Assembly: GCF_900324485.2 (NCBI RefSeq)
Contig: NC_046646.1
Span: 18,191,156-18,255,155, forward strand
DNA length: 64,000 bases
Source of the DNA: Mastacembelus armatus
Lineage: Eukaryota > Chordata > Actinopteri > Synbranchiformes > Mastacembelidae
Direction: 5' to 3'
In this document: positions 45,176 to 55,765 of the stretch, in pieces
How the letters are laid out: each line of letters starts with the position of its first letter
How positions within the stretch are numbered: position 1 is the first letter of the stretch
Notes under the pieces: generated by a model
Told to the model about the DNA's origin: nothing
The model's database searches: none
What the model saw: only the letters and a program-made list of their open reading frames with translations
Made by a program: the position numbers and the translations under genes

Positions 45176-46479
45176 GAGTTCAGACAAACTGGATGGCTGT
45201 GGTGGGAGCTGTGGCTCAGCTTGAGCATGGCTCAGGCTCAGGCCAGGGCTCATACTATAGGATTTGAAAATGTCTATGAAACTGGCTGAAGACTTGACTG
45301 GAGGGCAGACTGGGTGGCTGGCTGGAGAGCAGGATGGTGAACTGGTTGGGCTGAAGGCTGAGGTGAGGCAGGTGCTGGCAGTGTTGGAGCTTGCTATACA
45401 AGTTGTTGTCTGTGAGGCTGATGTTTCCTTGACGATTTTAACCAGAAGACCCCCAGGTGGATGGGAAGGCAGGTCTTAGCAAAGATAGAGCGTGACTCTA
45501 GGGATGAGCTCTTATTCTGGATACACCATATATCTCTGTGTCATGGAGATAATCATCTGAATCGGAGTCCTCACAGCAATACTCAGGATCAGTATAAGAA
45601 AAAATTGTTCCTTATATAACCAAATTTCTGAGATAAGTTCATAGCTTCATTCATTTTCTCGAAAGGGCTCTCTGGAATATGGGAGTTAAGTGAAGGGGAG
45701 TCAAGATACAAGATTCCTACCATAAGATAGGAGGGGGTTGACTGAGGTTGTGTTGTTGACTTGGTTTGGGATTGGAAATAGTGAGCTGAATCAGGAAAGT
45801 ACTGAATTTGGCACTCTGGCTTTTTTAAGTTCTGTTACCGCTCTTCCCCTCTCAGTTGTCTCCTAACTGTAGTATGAAGGCTGATCGGCTTATTATGACT
45901 TGTGGTAGCTGCTAACAGGCTATTAATACAAATACTAAGGCCGGGCTATGAGCTGGAGATGAAGTGAACACGGGAGGAGTTGCAAAGTGTGATCAAATGT
46001 GGCTTTCATTGCCTCTTCCTTGGTAACAAACATGCATAACAAACACAACGGCTGTAATAAACCTACCCTGAGTGGTACTAGCCATGGCTTTAGCTAACGT
46101 GGAGCGGTCCCAGAGCGTGACTCATCTGAAGGCGGCTGCGACAGAGAGAGAGATTTCCTAGCACTGGCTACAGCAATATAAAGATTACTTTACAACCAAA
46201 AGAAAACTACCCACTATTCCACCTTTTTAAAGAGTTAGGCCAGGCCAGTAACACTACCCCCACTCTGGATGATGATTAATTCCTTACCATCATTCCAGCA
46301 CATTAATACATAGCAAATTAACAAAGGCACTATAAATCAAATACTTCCCTCAACTGGTCATAGGTAAATGTTTAAAGGCCATAACTTAGGGAGAGTGTGT
46401 AATATCTACAAAAGTTCAATAATAATAAAAAAAAAAAAATTGCACATCCTTTTAATCTCAACCCCTCACCAATGTGTCC
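45176..46479. other. Spacer, nothing recognised
   Basis: Contains Gly/Trp-rich low-complexity reading (near 45280-45470) but no convincing gene or named repeat. Confidence 0.45.
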
Positions 46480-47130
46480 ATAATGTGTTTTTTCCACTGA
46501 GGACAAAGTAAACTATTCGTTGCTGTCTGGAACATACCCCCACGTAGTGTGTCATCATCCAAACGCACAGAAAAAGTGAGTAAATTCGATGGTGAAGTTT
46601 TATCTGGTTCACCTCAGATTATTTCCATATGAACAGTGTGCTCAGTGCCAGGCGGGATCACATTAGCTGTAATCAGGTGAGACCACTCCTTATGATCATA
46701 CGGATTAAATAAAAAGTGATGATTTGTTTTCGATTTGAATTGTTTCATTTAAAAGAAGACATTTCAACCTTTCTAGCCATACATTTATTATTTTTGTGAG
46801 GCAAGTATTAACTGTGATTCTGGTTGTTTTATTTACGTGTCTGTGAAGAGAGATGTCAGAGATAGAGAAGACAGAGAGTGCACCCTGTCTGCTGTCTTTA
46901 TTTTACACAGCACAGCACAGCATTTTGCTGTTATTATGAGGGTATACAAATCAAACTAGACCTTTTACAGATTCAAATGATATATTGCTCTAATCTGTAT
47001 CATCAAAAGCGATGGAGTAATTTAAGTTTGTTTCGGCATTATCAGGAGAAGATGCCACAAAACATGCCGATGCATGCTAAAGTCCTACAATTCCACCTTT
47101 TTAAAGAGTCAGGCCAGGCCAGTAACAGTT
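46480..47130. repeat. Interspersed repeat, pair with 26986-27645
   Basis: Matches 26986-27645 in the same orientation. A 24-bp stretch near 47088-47115 (CACCTTTTTAAAGAGTCAGG) repeats at 46221 in the spacer, so 46220-47100 may be one element. Confidence 0.65.
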
Positions 47131-47599
47131 CATATGAAGCAGTTCTCATTGAGCATGTGTCTAAGTCCATTTATACTAGGTCACGGTTTTCAAGGCAGCA
47201 GGCTAAAATGCAGATACACACCAGGGAGAGAGAAAATGTGCACACTTTATTAACAGAGATGAGAGACAACTAACAAAAACCAGAGTGTCAAGCAAGTGTT
47301 CAAAGAGAGAAAAACCTTGTAAACACAGACAAACACCATGAAACATAGTGACAAAAACATAACCTGGAAGCGTAGATCAGAGTTGACAACAGAACAAACG
47401 GACATGAGCAGAAAAGGTAATGTAATCAAGAAAAAAATGACTGCGAGAACTACAACAAGAACGACAACAGGATATGACAGACAAGGAACAAAGGAAGTCA
47501 TAAATAAAAGAAGGGCAAATGTAAAGAAGAAAATAGAGAAAAATGAGCTAAGACAATACAGGAAGTACTATCAAAATAAATGTCAAGGAAGGAAGTTGA
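47131..47599. other. Spacer, nothing recognised
   Basis: AAC/AAA-rich sequence without a supported gene. Confidence 0.45.
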
Positions 47600-47860
47600 T
47601 GACGGATACTAAAACCTTGTGGGTTTTCTCTGGAAACTCCGGTTTCCTCCCACAATCCAAAGGCATTTACATTATGTTAGGTTAATTGATTAATCTCAAT
47701 TGCCTGTTGTGAATGTTTGTTTGTTGCCATGTGTCCACTCTGTGGTTGATTGAAACATTTCAGGGTGTCACCTGCTTTTTGTCCAGTGTCAGTTGAGATT
47801 AAGTCCAACCTTGCTGTGATGATGATGATGAACAGGAATAAGTGGCAGATAACAGCTTCC
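47600..47860 (-). repeat. Dispersed fish repeat, reverse orientation
   Basis: CTCCGGTTTCCTCCCACAAT, CAAAGGCATTTACATTA, TTAATTGATTAATCTCAATTGCC and CAGGGTGTCACC are the reverse complement of motifs at 33106-33440. Confidence 0.75.
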
Positions 47861-48030
47861 TGAATTAGAACTTTACTGTTTATTCAGTCACTAATTATAG
47901 TTTCTATTTTCAGGGATTTACTAAAATATTATTAAAAATAATTCACTATCATGTTGAGAGTAGTTAACTCAGCTAACTGCATCAGCATCTTGATGATACT
48001 GTAAGATAGTCAGTATCAATCTCTAATTCA

Positions 48031-48225
48031 TGATCATGTGACACTGCTTTTTCTACTGTGTCATGAGAAAAAGAAAATATAAATGGCAGGTCTCTCACAG
48101 TACAACTCACTTCAGGGAACTGCACACTTGTTACTGTCTGAGGTGAGTTTGGTTTCAACAGTTCCCATCAGTCAGCTGTGTCATCTTTTATTATATATTG
48201 TGTAATTTTCTCTATTTACACTTAG
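48031..48225 (+). promoter_or_regulatory. OR promoter with 5'UTR mini-intron
   Basis: TGATCATGTGAC (48031-48042) lies 35 bp upstream of TATAAAT (48078-48084). The donor CTGTCTGAG|GTGAGT has its GT at 48143. The acceptor TTTACACTTAG ends at 48225. The predicted intron is 83 bp, 11 bp before the ATG. Confidence 0.7.
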
Positions 48226-48236
48226 TGAAAGAAATA

Positions 48237-49232
48237 ATGGCCCCAGACAAGAAAGCTGCTACCATATCTAATGTCACATTTGTTCGTCCTGCAAAATTTT
48301 ATCTCAGTGGATTTTCCAACATCCCTCATGTTACATATTTTTATATCTTCCTGTGTTTTGTCTATATCATGACTGTTGTTGGGAATGTTCTCCTTCTCTC
48401 AGTGATTTTCCTGGTCAAGACTCTTCATACTCCTAAATACATGATTGTGTTCAACCTGGCTTTGACAGATTTGTGTGGGAGCACTGCTCTCATCCCAAAA
48501 GTCTTAGACACATTTTTGTTTGACAACAGATACATTGTCTATGAGGCTTGTTTAAGTTATATGTTCTTTGTTTGGTTCTTTGCAAGTGTGCAGTCATGGA
48601 CACTTGTCACTATGGCATATGACAGATTTATAGCAATTTGCTTCCCTTTAAGGTACCATAGTATTGTGACTAAACCAGCTATTGCTGCAATGCTGCTGTT
48701 AATGTGGGTAGTTTCTTTGAGTCTAATATCATGCATGGTTGGGCTACTTGATCGTCTCTCCTTCTGTGGATCTTTGTTCATACAAAGCTTTTTCTGCGAT
48801 CATGGACCAACATATCGTCTGGCCTGTAATGACACATCTTTAAATAACATAATGGCATGGGTTGTATTTATAGTTGTCATTTGTCTTCCTCCTATATTAA
48901 TAGCATTGACATATGTTTGCATTGCCATAGCTCTGACCAGAATAGCATCAGCAAAAGAAAGAGTGAAAGCATTGAAAACTTGTACTTCTCACCTGATTCT
49001 TGTGGCTATTTTTTACTTACCATTTCTGGGCACCAACATAGCTGCAGTGACCTCCTACCTCCATCCTAATGCCAGGATCATAAACTCTACCTTAACACAC
49101 ACCATACCAGCTTTGCTCAATCCTATTATATACTCTTTAAAGACAGAAGAAGTGCTGAACTCTATCAAGAAACTTTGTAAAACCAATAGGGTGAACAAAA
49201 TAATCTTATCGAACAAGGTGACCTCATTATAA
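48237..49232 (+). CDS. Olfactory receptor, intact, 331 aa
   Basis: Odorant GPCR. ATG 48237 (MAPDKKAATISNVTF) follows the predicted 5'UTR acceptor. The in-frame ATG at 48198 lies in that intron. Positions: NVT glycosite 12-14, TM1 about 34-58 with GN at 49-50, C105 before TM3, MAYDRF 126-131, ECL2 cysteines 177, 187 and 197, KALKTCTSH 244-252, NPIIYSLK 295-302. The ECL2 pattern is more like vertebrate class I ORs, and I place it in a fish-specific class I-like group with low certainty. From codon 67 to the stop it is identical at DNA level to the gene at 52045 apart from one base (K versus R in NSI(K/R)KL). Confidence 0.93.
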   Translation: MAPDKKAATISNVTFVRPAKFYLSGFSNIPHVTYFYIFLCFVYIMTVVGNVLLLSVIFLVKTLHTPKYMIVFNLALTDLCGSTALIPKVLDTFLFDNRYIVYEACLSYMFFVWFFASVQSWTLVTMAYDRFIAICFPLRYHSIVTKPAIAAMLLLMWVVSLSLISCMVGLLDRLSFCGSLFIQSFFCDHGPTYRLACNDTSLNNIMAWVVFIVVICLPPILIALTYVCIAIALTRIASAKERVKALKTCTSHLILVAIFYLPFLGTNIAAVTSYLHPNARIINSTLTHTIPALLNPIIYSLKTEEVLNSIKKLCKTNRVNKIILSNKVTSL

Positions 49233-51092
49233 CTGCTGTATGGACATAACAGTGTTAAATCTGCATGAATGTGTTTCATAAGATTTTACTGTGAACTTTT
49301 TACTAGCAAGTAATGCATGTTTGCTTTTGTATTGTACTTATTATATGGTGTTACTGTATCAACATTGTGCTTTGCTGTTGGAGTAGCTGTGTAATGATCT
49401 GTTTAGCAACATGAAATCAGAGATATGAATAAGTTATGACTATACACTGCTAATTATTAAAGCCATATAAAAATATTACATTCTTTTAAATATAACTGTT
49501 TTAATCTAAATGAAAAAACAGTACGAAAACCTTTGGAAATTTCATACTGGCAAATTTTTAATAGCTCAATTCTCATTTGTCTCATAGAGTAAATATGGCT
49601 GAATCAACTTAACGAAAAAATAGTAGATAACATGAATGATGTGGTTAATCATTTCAACAATTACTTCTTGTTAATATTGGCCTTGAACTGACTGATAAAA
49701 TTGATTAATCTGGTAACACCCAAGGACAATGTGCTGACTATAAAAGTAGGAATTTAACCTTGTTTTTCCTCAACCTTGTAAAATCATAAATTATGCCTCG
49801 AAATTCAGTAATAAAACATGAGTTGATTGTGATGGCCTGAATATGAATTCAATTAAAAATGTAATCCATGAAATATTTGCAATCTTTCTTTTCAAACTGC
49901 AAAATTTCCAACTAATATGAAAATCACCAAAGTTGTACCAATACATAAGAACGGTGATAAACTGCCAGTGTTGTGTCATCCGCCAACTTAACAATATGGT
50001 TGGTGCTGGATCTAGCTGTACAGTCGTGTGAGCAGGCTAAACAACAGTGGGACACATCCCTGGGCAGAGCCTGTGCTCACTGAGATAGCTCCTGATGTGT
50101 GACTGCCCACCTTGACTGCCTGCTGCTGCTTTGTCAGGAAGCTGAGCACCTAGTTGCATTTTGCAGTGTCCACACCTGGTACCATCAGCTTTTCCACTAG
50201 CTGCTGTGGAATGATCTTATTAAAAGCTGAGCTGAAGTGTAGTATTAATTTGGTTCTCAAAAGTAAAACATCAAAACATGTAGTACAGTAAAGATGAAAA
50301 AAAAAATGACTCTGAAATGTAATGAATATGAAGTAGCAGAAATTTGTGCAGATACCTCAAAACTGCACTTCAGTACAGTACTTAAATAAATGTTACTTTC
50401 CACTCTGGTCTTTTGAAACAGGACACTGAAGCTTAAGGTGAAACATGGAATTAGCTGCAGTTCTAGTAGGCTTGTTCCATCTAGTGGTTTGTGCGTCACT
50501 GGATTACATAAACTCACTGAACAGTTTATATGGCACACCTATGTATTTAAAATCATTTCAATACAATATCCCTTTATAAAGCTCAAAATTGTTTTACTTT
50601 TTGGTGAAAGGTCTGAAAATGATAATTCATTGGTGTCTGTATTTTTTCCCAGTTTACATACATATCAGAAATGACATATCCTCTTAATTATATACTGGGT
50701 GCTAAAAACTGGAGTGTACTTGTACATTCCAATTAAATGAATCACCTAAACTGTTTGAAATTCACAAGTGAGAGCACATCCTTAAGCTCAGTAGGTTTGG
50801 TTGTGTCTTTAAATGTCTAAGGTGAATTTCTTTTATTCAAGGAGCCAGAAATCTCGGTTTCTCAAACATCAGTAATTATCATTTATTACGTTGTTGCATG
50901 AAAGCCATGCTTTGGCAGGTGAGCAAAGCATATATATGAAAGAGGTATATTAATTTGATAGACTGTTCCCTTTTTTCTATTAAGAAACCAGATAGAAAAC
51001 ATCTTCTGATCCAGAATTTAATAAATGAAACTTTATTCTGTTAAGTAGACCATGTAGTGCTGTCGTTGATTAATGAATCCATGGTAGAACTT
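48436..51092. repeat. Near-identical duplicated tract, copy 1
   Basis: It aligns without gaps with 52244-54900 at an offset of 3,808 bp. I noticed one difference (A at 49168, G at 52976). It covers most of one OR gene, its 3' flank and a Rex1 fragment. To the left of 48436 the copies differ by several bases per 100; to the right of 51092 they are unrelated. Confidence 0.9.
49925..50250 (-). mobile_element. Rex1 LINE fragment, copy 1
   Basis: Minus strand: FNKIIPQQLVEKL (about 50220-50180), NWVLSFLTKQQQAVKVGSHT, STGSAQGCVPLLFSLLT and a KLADDTT-like catalytic block (near 49990). The SSAFNTIIPQ-to-ADDTT layout is that of Rex1 RT. It is short and shifted, hence dead. It is duplicated together with its surroundings at 53733-54058. 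Confidence 0.75.
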
Positions 51093-51846
51093 GGATTCAT
51101 CAGAAAGTGACCTCTTTCTGACTGCTATGCTGACATATCGAATATTATTAAAATTGCATAATTGTGTACATTTTTGTTGCTAAAATTTTGCTAGCAATTA
51201 CTACAATTTTACTTCAACATTTACGTCAGCAGGTAGCATTTTGTCATTTCCTAAAATTTGCTGTTGCAGTATTCACATAATCCTTTTGGCAAAATTAAAT
51301 CACTGATTCAAATACATTATGACTCTACACTGCTTAAGACATCAATATTTTGGAAATAAGACATTAATTGTTGTTTTAATAATTCATGGAGATGTAATTA
51401 TTGTGGTTAATGTGATATTGTATCAGTCACTGTATTTTTTTTTTTTTTGCCATGACCTTATAGTGCTTTGCAAAATGAAATCAGAGAAATAAATGTTGAC
51501 TCTACACTACATGATGTATCAGTTTGTCAAAGTACACCAAAATCTTTAACTGTTGATTTATTAGTACTTTGTGTATATGTAATTATTGAAGGCATATAAA
51601 AATATTATGTAAAACCTATGAGCCTTTGGGTGGCCTCAGAACATATTAAGTTTTAATAGACCAGTATATAGGTTAGTAGGGAGGCGTTAAGGAATTATTT
51701 CTTAGACAAGTAACTGAAGCCAATGGGTCAAGGTTATATTATCAATATCACAATGAAAAGTGTAAAAAAAAACTGTTTCAAGCTAGTCTGTATATTTATG
51801 CAGTTAGTAGTCATGACACAGTTGTAGATTATCCATATCTAATTTA
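51093..51846. other. Join of two OR flanks with a relic OR tail
   Basis: 51104-51121 (AAAGTGACCTCTTTCTGA) is the last five codons and stop of a gene like 62642. 51122-51820 matches the 3' flank at 63626-64000 and 11290-11760. So the duplicated tract was joined here to the remains of a third OR copy whose coding part is gone. Confidence 0.8.
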
Positions 51847-52044
51847 CGATTGTGTGACACTGCTTTTTGTACTGTCCCATAATGAAAGGAAAAAATGAGA
51901 GGTCTCTCATAGTACAGCTCACTTTAGAGAACTGCACACCTGTTAGTGTCTGAGGTGAGTTTGGTTACAACAGTTCCCATCAGTCAGCTGTTTCATTTTT
52001 TATCATATATTGTATAATTTTCTACATTTACACTTGTTGAAACA
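51847..52044 (+). promoter_or_regulatory. OR promoter, TATA-less, acceptor lost
   Basis: The upstream box reads GATTGTGTGAC (from 51847) and the TATA position reads AAAAAATGAGAGG. The donor TGTCTGAG|GTGAGT is kept (GT at 51955), but the acceptor region reads ACACTTGTTG instead of ACACTTAGTG, so the expected 3' splice site is missing. The intact gene behind it may be weakly expressed or keep the intron in its leader. Confidence 0.6.
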
Positions 52045-53040
52045 ATGTCATCAGACAAGAAAGCTGCTACCACATCTAATGTCACATTTGTTCGTCCTGC
52101 AAAATTTTATCTCAGTGGATTTTCTAACATCCCTCATGTTACATATTTTTATATCTTCCTGTGTTTTGTCTATATCATGACTGTTGTTGGGAATGTTCTC
52201 CTTCTCTCGTTGATTTTCCTGGTCAAGACTCTTCATGTTCCTAAATACATGATTGTGTTCAACCTGGCTTTGACAGATTTGTGTGGGAGCACTGCTCTCA
52301 TCCCAAAAGTCTTAGACACATTTTTGTTTGACAACAGATACATTGTCTATGAGGCTTGTTTAAGTTATATGTTCTTTGTTTGGTTCTTTGCAAGTGTGCA
52401 GTCATGGACACTTGTCACTATGGCATATGACAGATTTATAGCAATTTGCTTCCCTTTAAGGTACCATAGTATTGTGACTAAACCAGCTATTGCTGCAATG
52501 CTGCTGTTAATGTGGGTAGTTTCTTTGAGTCTAATATCATGCATGGTTGGGCTACTTGATCGTCTCTCCTTCTGTGGATCTTTGTTCATACAAAGCTTTT
52601 TCTGCGATCATGGACCAACATATCGTCTGGCCTGTAATGACACATCTTTAAATAACATAATGGCATGGGTTGTATTTATAGTTGTCATTTGTCTTCCTCC
52701 TATATTAATAGCATTGACATATGTTTGCATTGCCATAGCTCTGACCAGAATAGCATCAGCAAAAGAAAGAGTGAAAGCATTGAAAACTTGTACTTCTCAC
52801 CTGATTCTTGTGGCTATTTTTTACTTACCATTTCTGGGCACCAACATAGCTGCAGTGACCTCCTACCTCCATCCTAATGCCAGGATCATAAACTCTACCT
52901 TAACACACACCATACCAGCTTTGCTCAATCCTATTATATACTCTTTAAAGACAGAAGAAGTGCTGAACTCTATCAGGAAACTTTGTAAAACCAATAGGGT
53001 GAACAAAATAATCTTATCGAACAAGGTGACCTCATTATAA
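52045..53040 (+). CDS. Olfactory receptor, intact, 331 aa, recent duplicate
   Basis: Odorant GPCR. ATG 52045 (MSSDKKAATTSNVTF). Features lie at the same residues as in the 48237 gene: NVT 12-14, MAYDRF 126-131, NPIIYSLK 295-302. The proteins differ only at a few N-terminal residues (SSD for APD, TT for TI), one residue in TM1 (L for V in LLLSLIF), V for T in LHVPKY, and R for K at about 311. All but the last lie left of the identical tract, where this gene and its promoter look more like the pseudogene at 12970. It is therefore a chimera: its own 5' end joined to a body copied from, or converted by, the 48237 gene. Confidence 0.93.
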   Translation: MSSDKKAATTSNVTFVRPAKFYLSGFSNIPHVTYFYIFLCFVYIMTVVGNVLLLSLIFLVKTLHVPKYMIVFNLALTDLCGSTALIPKVLDTFLFDNRYIVYEACLSYMFFVWFFASVQSWTLVTMAYDRFIAICFPLRYHSIVTKPAIAAMLLLMWVVSLSLISCMVGLLDRLSFCGSLFIQSFFCDHGPTYRLACNDTSLNNIMAWVVFIVVICLPPILIALTYVCIAIALTRIASAKERVKALKTCTSHLILVAIFYLPFLGTNIAAVTSYLHPNARIINSTLTHTIPALLNPIIYSLKTEEVLNSIRKLCKTNRVNKIILSNKVTSL

Positions 53041-54900
53041 CTGCTGTATGGACATAACAGTGTTAAATCTGCATGAATGTGTTTCATAAGATTTTACTGT
53101 GAACTTTTTACTAGCAAGTAATGCATGTTTGCTTTTGTATTGTACTTATTATATGGTGTTACTGTATCAACATTGTGCTTTGCTGTTGGAGTAGCTGTGT
53201 AATGATCTGTTTAGCAACATGAAATCAGAGATATGAATAAGTTATGACTATACACTGCTAATTATTAAAGCCATATAAAAATATTACATTCTTTTAAATA
53301 TAACTGTTTTAATCTAAATGAAAAAACAGTACGAAAACCTTTGGAAATTTCATACTGGCAAATTTTTAATAGCTCAATTCTCATTTGTCTCATAGAGTAA
53401 ATATGGCTGAATCAACTTAACGAAAAAATAGTAGATAACATGAATGATGTGGTTAATCATTTCAACAATTACTTCTTGTTAATATTGGCCTTGAACTGAC
53501 TGATAAAATTGATTAATCTGGTAACACCCAAGGACAATGTGCTGACTATAAAAGTAGGAATTTAACCTTGTTTTTCCTCAACCTTGTAAAATCATAAATT
53601 ATGCCTCGAAATTCAGTAATAAAACATGAGTTGATTGTGATGGCCTGAATATGAATTCAATTAAAAATGTAATCCATGAAATATTTGCAATCTTTCTTTT
53701 CAAACTGCAAAATTTCCAACTAATATGAAAATCACCAAAGTTGTACCAATACATAAGAACGGTGATAAACTGCCAGTGTTGTGTCATCCGCCAACTTAAC
53801 AATATGGTTGGTGCTGGATCTAGCTGTACAGTCGTGTGAGCAGGCTAAACAACAGTGGGACACATCCCTGGGCAGAGCCTGTGCTCACTGAGATAGCTCC
53901 TGATGTGTGACTGCCCACCTTGACTGCCTGCTGCTGCTTTGTCAGGAAGCTGAGCACCTAGTTGCATTTTGCAGTGTCCACACCTGGTACCATCAGCTTT
54001 TCCACTAGCTGCTGTGGAATGATCTTATTAAAAGCTGAGCTGAAGTGTAGTATTAATTTGGTTCTCAAAAGTAAAACATCAAAACATGTAGTACAGTAAA
54101 GATGAAAAAAAAAATGACTCTGAAATGTAATGAATATGAAGTAGCAGAAATTTGTGCAGATACCTCAAAACTGCACTTCAGTACAGTACTTAAATAAATG
54201 TTACTTTCCACTCTGGTCTTTTGAAACAGGACACTGAAGCTTAAGGTGAAACATGGAATTAGCTGCAGTTCTAGTAGGCTTGTTCCATCTAGTGGTTTGT
54301 GCGTCACTGGATTACATAAACTCACTGAACAGTTTATATGGCACACCTATGTATTTAAAATCATTTCAATACAATATCCCTTTATAAAGCTCAAAATTGT
54401 TTTACTTTTTGGTGAAAGGTCTGAAAATGATAATTCATTGGTGTCTGTATTTTTTCCCAGTTTACATACATATCAGAAATGACATATCCTCTTAATTATA
54501 TACTGGGTGCTAAAAACTGGAGTGTACTTGTACATTCCAATTAAATGAATCACCTAAACTGTTTGAAATTCACAAGTGAGAGCACATCCTTAAGCTCAGT
54601 AGGTTTGGTTGTGTCTTTAAATGTCTAAGGTGAATTTCTTTTATTCAAGGAGCCAGAAATCTCGGTTTCTCAAACATCAGTAATTATCATTTATTACGTT
54701 GTTGCATGAAAGCCATGCTTTGGCAGGTGAGCAAAGCATATATATGAAAGAGGTATATTAATTTGATAGACTGTTCCCTTTTTTCTATTAAGAAACCAGA
54801 TAGAAAACATCTTCTGATCCAGAATTTAATAAATGAAACTTTATTCTGTTAAGTAGACCATGTAGTGCTGTCGTTGATTAATGAATCCATGGTAGAACTT
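52244..54900. repeat. Near-identical duplicated tract, copy 2
   Basis: Partner of 48436-51092. Its right end (TGGTAGAACTT) joins single-copy sequence at 54901. Confidence 0.9.
53733..54058 (-). mobile_element. Rex1 LINE fragment, copy 2
   Basis: Same sequence as 49925-50250. It was carried along by the tract duplication and is not an independent insertion. Confidence 0.75.
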
Positions 54901-55602
54901 CAACTCTACACACAAACCAACTAAAGGGCAGACATCACAATTTCATCCTCTCATCTAAATTTGTTCTCTCATGTGGACACTTTCTCGCTTGTTTTCTTAG
55001 TTCCTCAAACATTTGAGCTGAGACGTCTCTGCTACTGTGAATTCATTGTATGAGAAGAATAAAAGCATACATGACTTAAATTACAGACTTGTAATGCATG
55101 AAATCTTAAAAAAGCAAATGTTTGAAAATATGCTATAGCTGCTGTTACATTGAAATAACTTTATTTACAAATGTTGAAAATGGTCCCAAAACCTAGATGT
55201 TGAATGGTGACTGAGTTGCTGAGAACAGCCGTGAGGAAAGACATAGCTGAACTCCACAGACTGTGTTTTAGAGAAAAGCCTCTGTGTAAAAGCTCTGCAG
55301 AATAGAAAAAAGGGAATCACATTACATTATAGGATTTGTGAAGGGTGCATGTGCACTATATTGGCATTATAATGACTACAGATCGGACTAGAGTTAGAAG
55401 AGAGAGTTTCCTCATGGACCTCTTGAGATAAACCTTCTAACTAATACAACCCAAAACTAACAGAATTAATAAGATCCACAGGGGGCAATGCTATAGGTAA
55501 TTCGGCTCAAACACACTCAAAAAACGTATTCTTTTGAATCACCATTTAATGAGGATGTCACCACTCTTTTCGTAAAGGCTGTTTAAAAACAATGTGTAAT
55601 TC
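54901..55602. other. Spacer, no gene seen
   Basis: AT-rich single-copy sequence. No gene or element is recognised. Confidence 0.5.
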
Positions 55603-55765
55603 ATGATGATGTGACACAGTGACCTCTTTTTTTTTACTGTCTCACAATGACAGAGGATACAATATAAATGGCAGGTCTGTCACAGTACAACTCACTTCAG
55701 GAAACTGCACACTTGTTACTGTCTGAGGTGAGTTTATTTTAAAACAGTTCCCATCAGTCAGCTGT
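55603..55765 (+). promoter_or_regulatory. OR promoter, leader split by an LTR element
   Basis: TGATGATGTGAC (55603-55614) lies upstream of TATAAAT (55663-55669). The leader ends CTGTCTGAG|GTGAGT (GT near 55728). The would-be intron is interrupted at 55766 by an LTR element and resumes at 57404 with GCTGTGTCATCCC. Confidence 0.65.

Noticed and set aside
45264-45479. Short Trp/Gly-rich open frame
   Set aside because: Low complexity, no homology recognised and surrounded by mobile-element sequence.
50438-50674. Small open frame repeated at 54246-54482
   Set aside because: It lies in the almost identical duplicated tract, so repetition says nothing about coding function.
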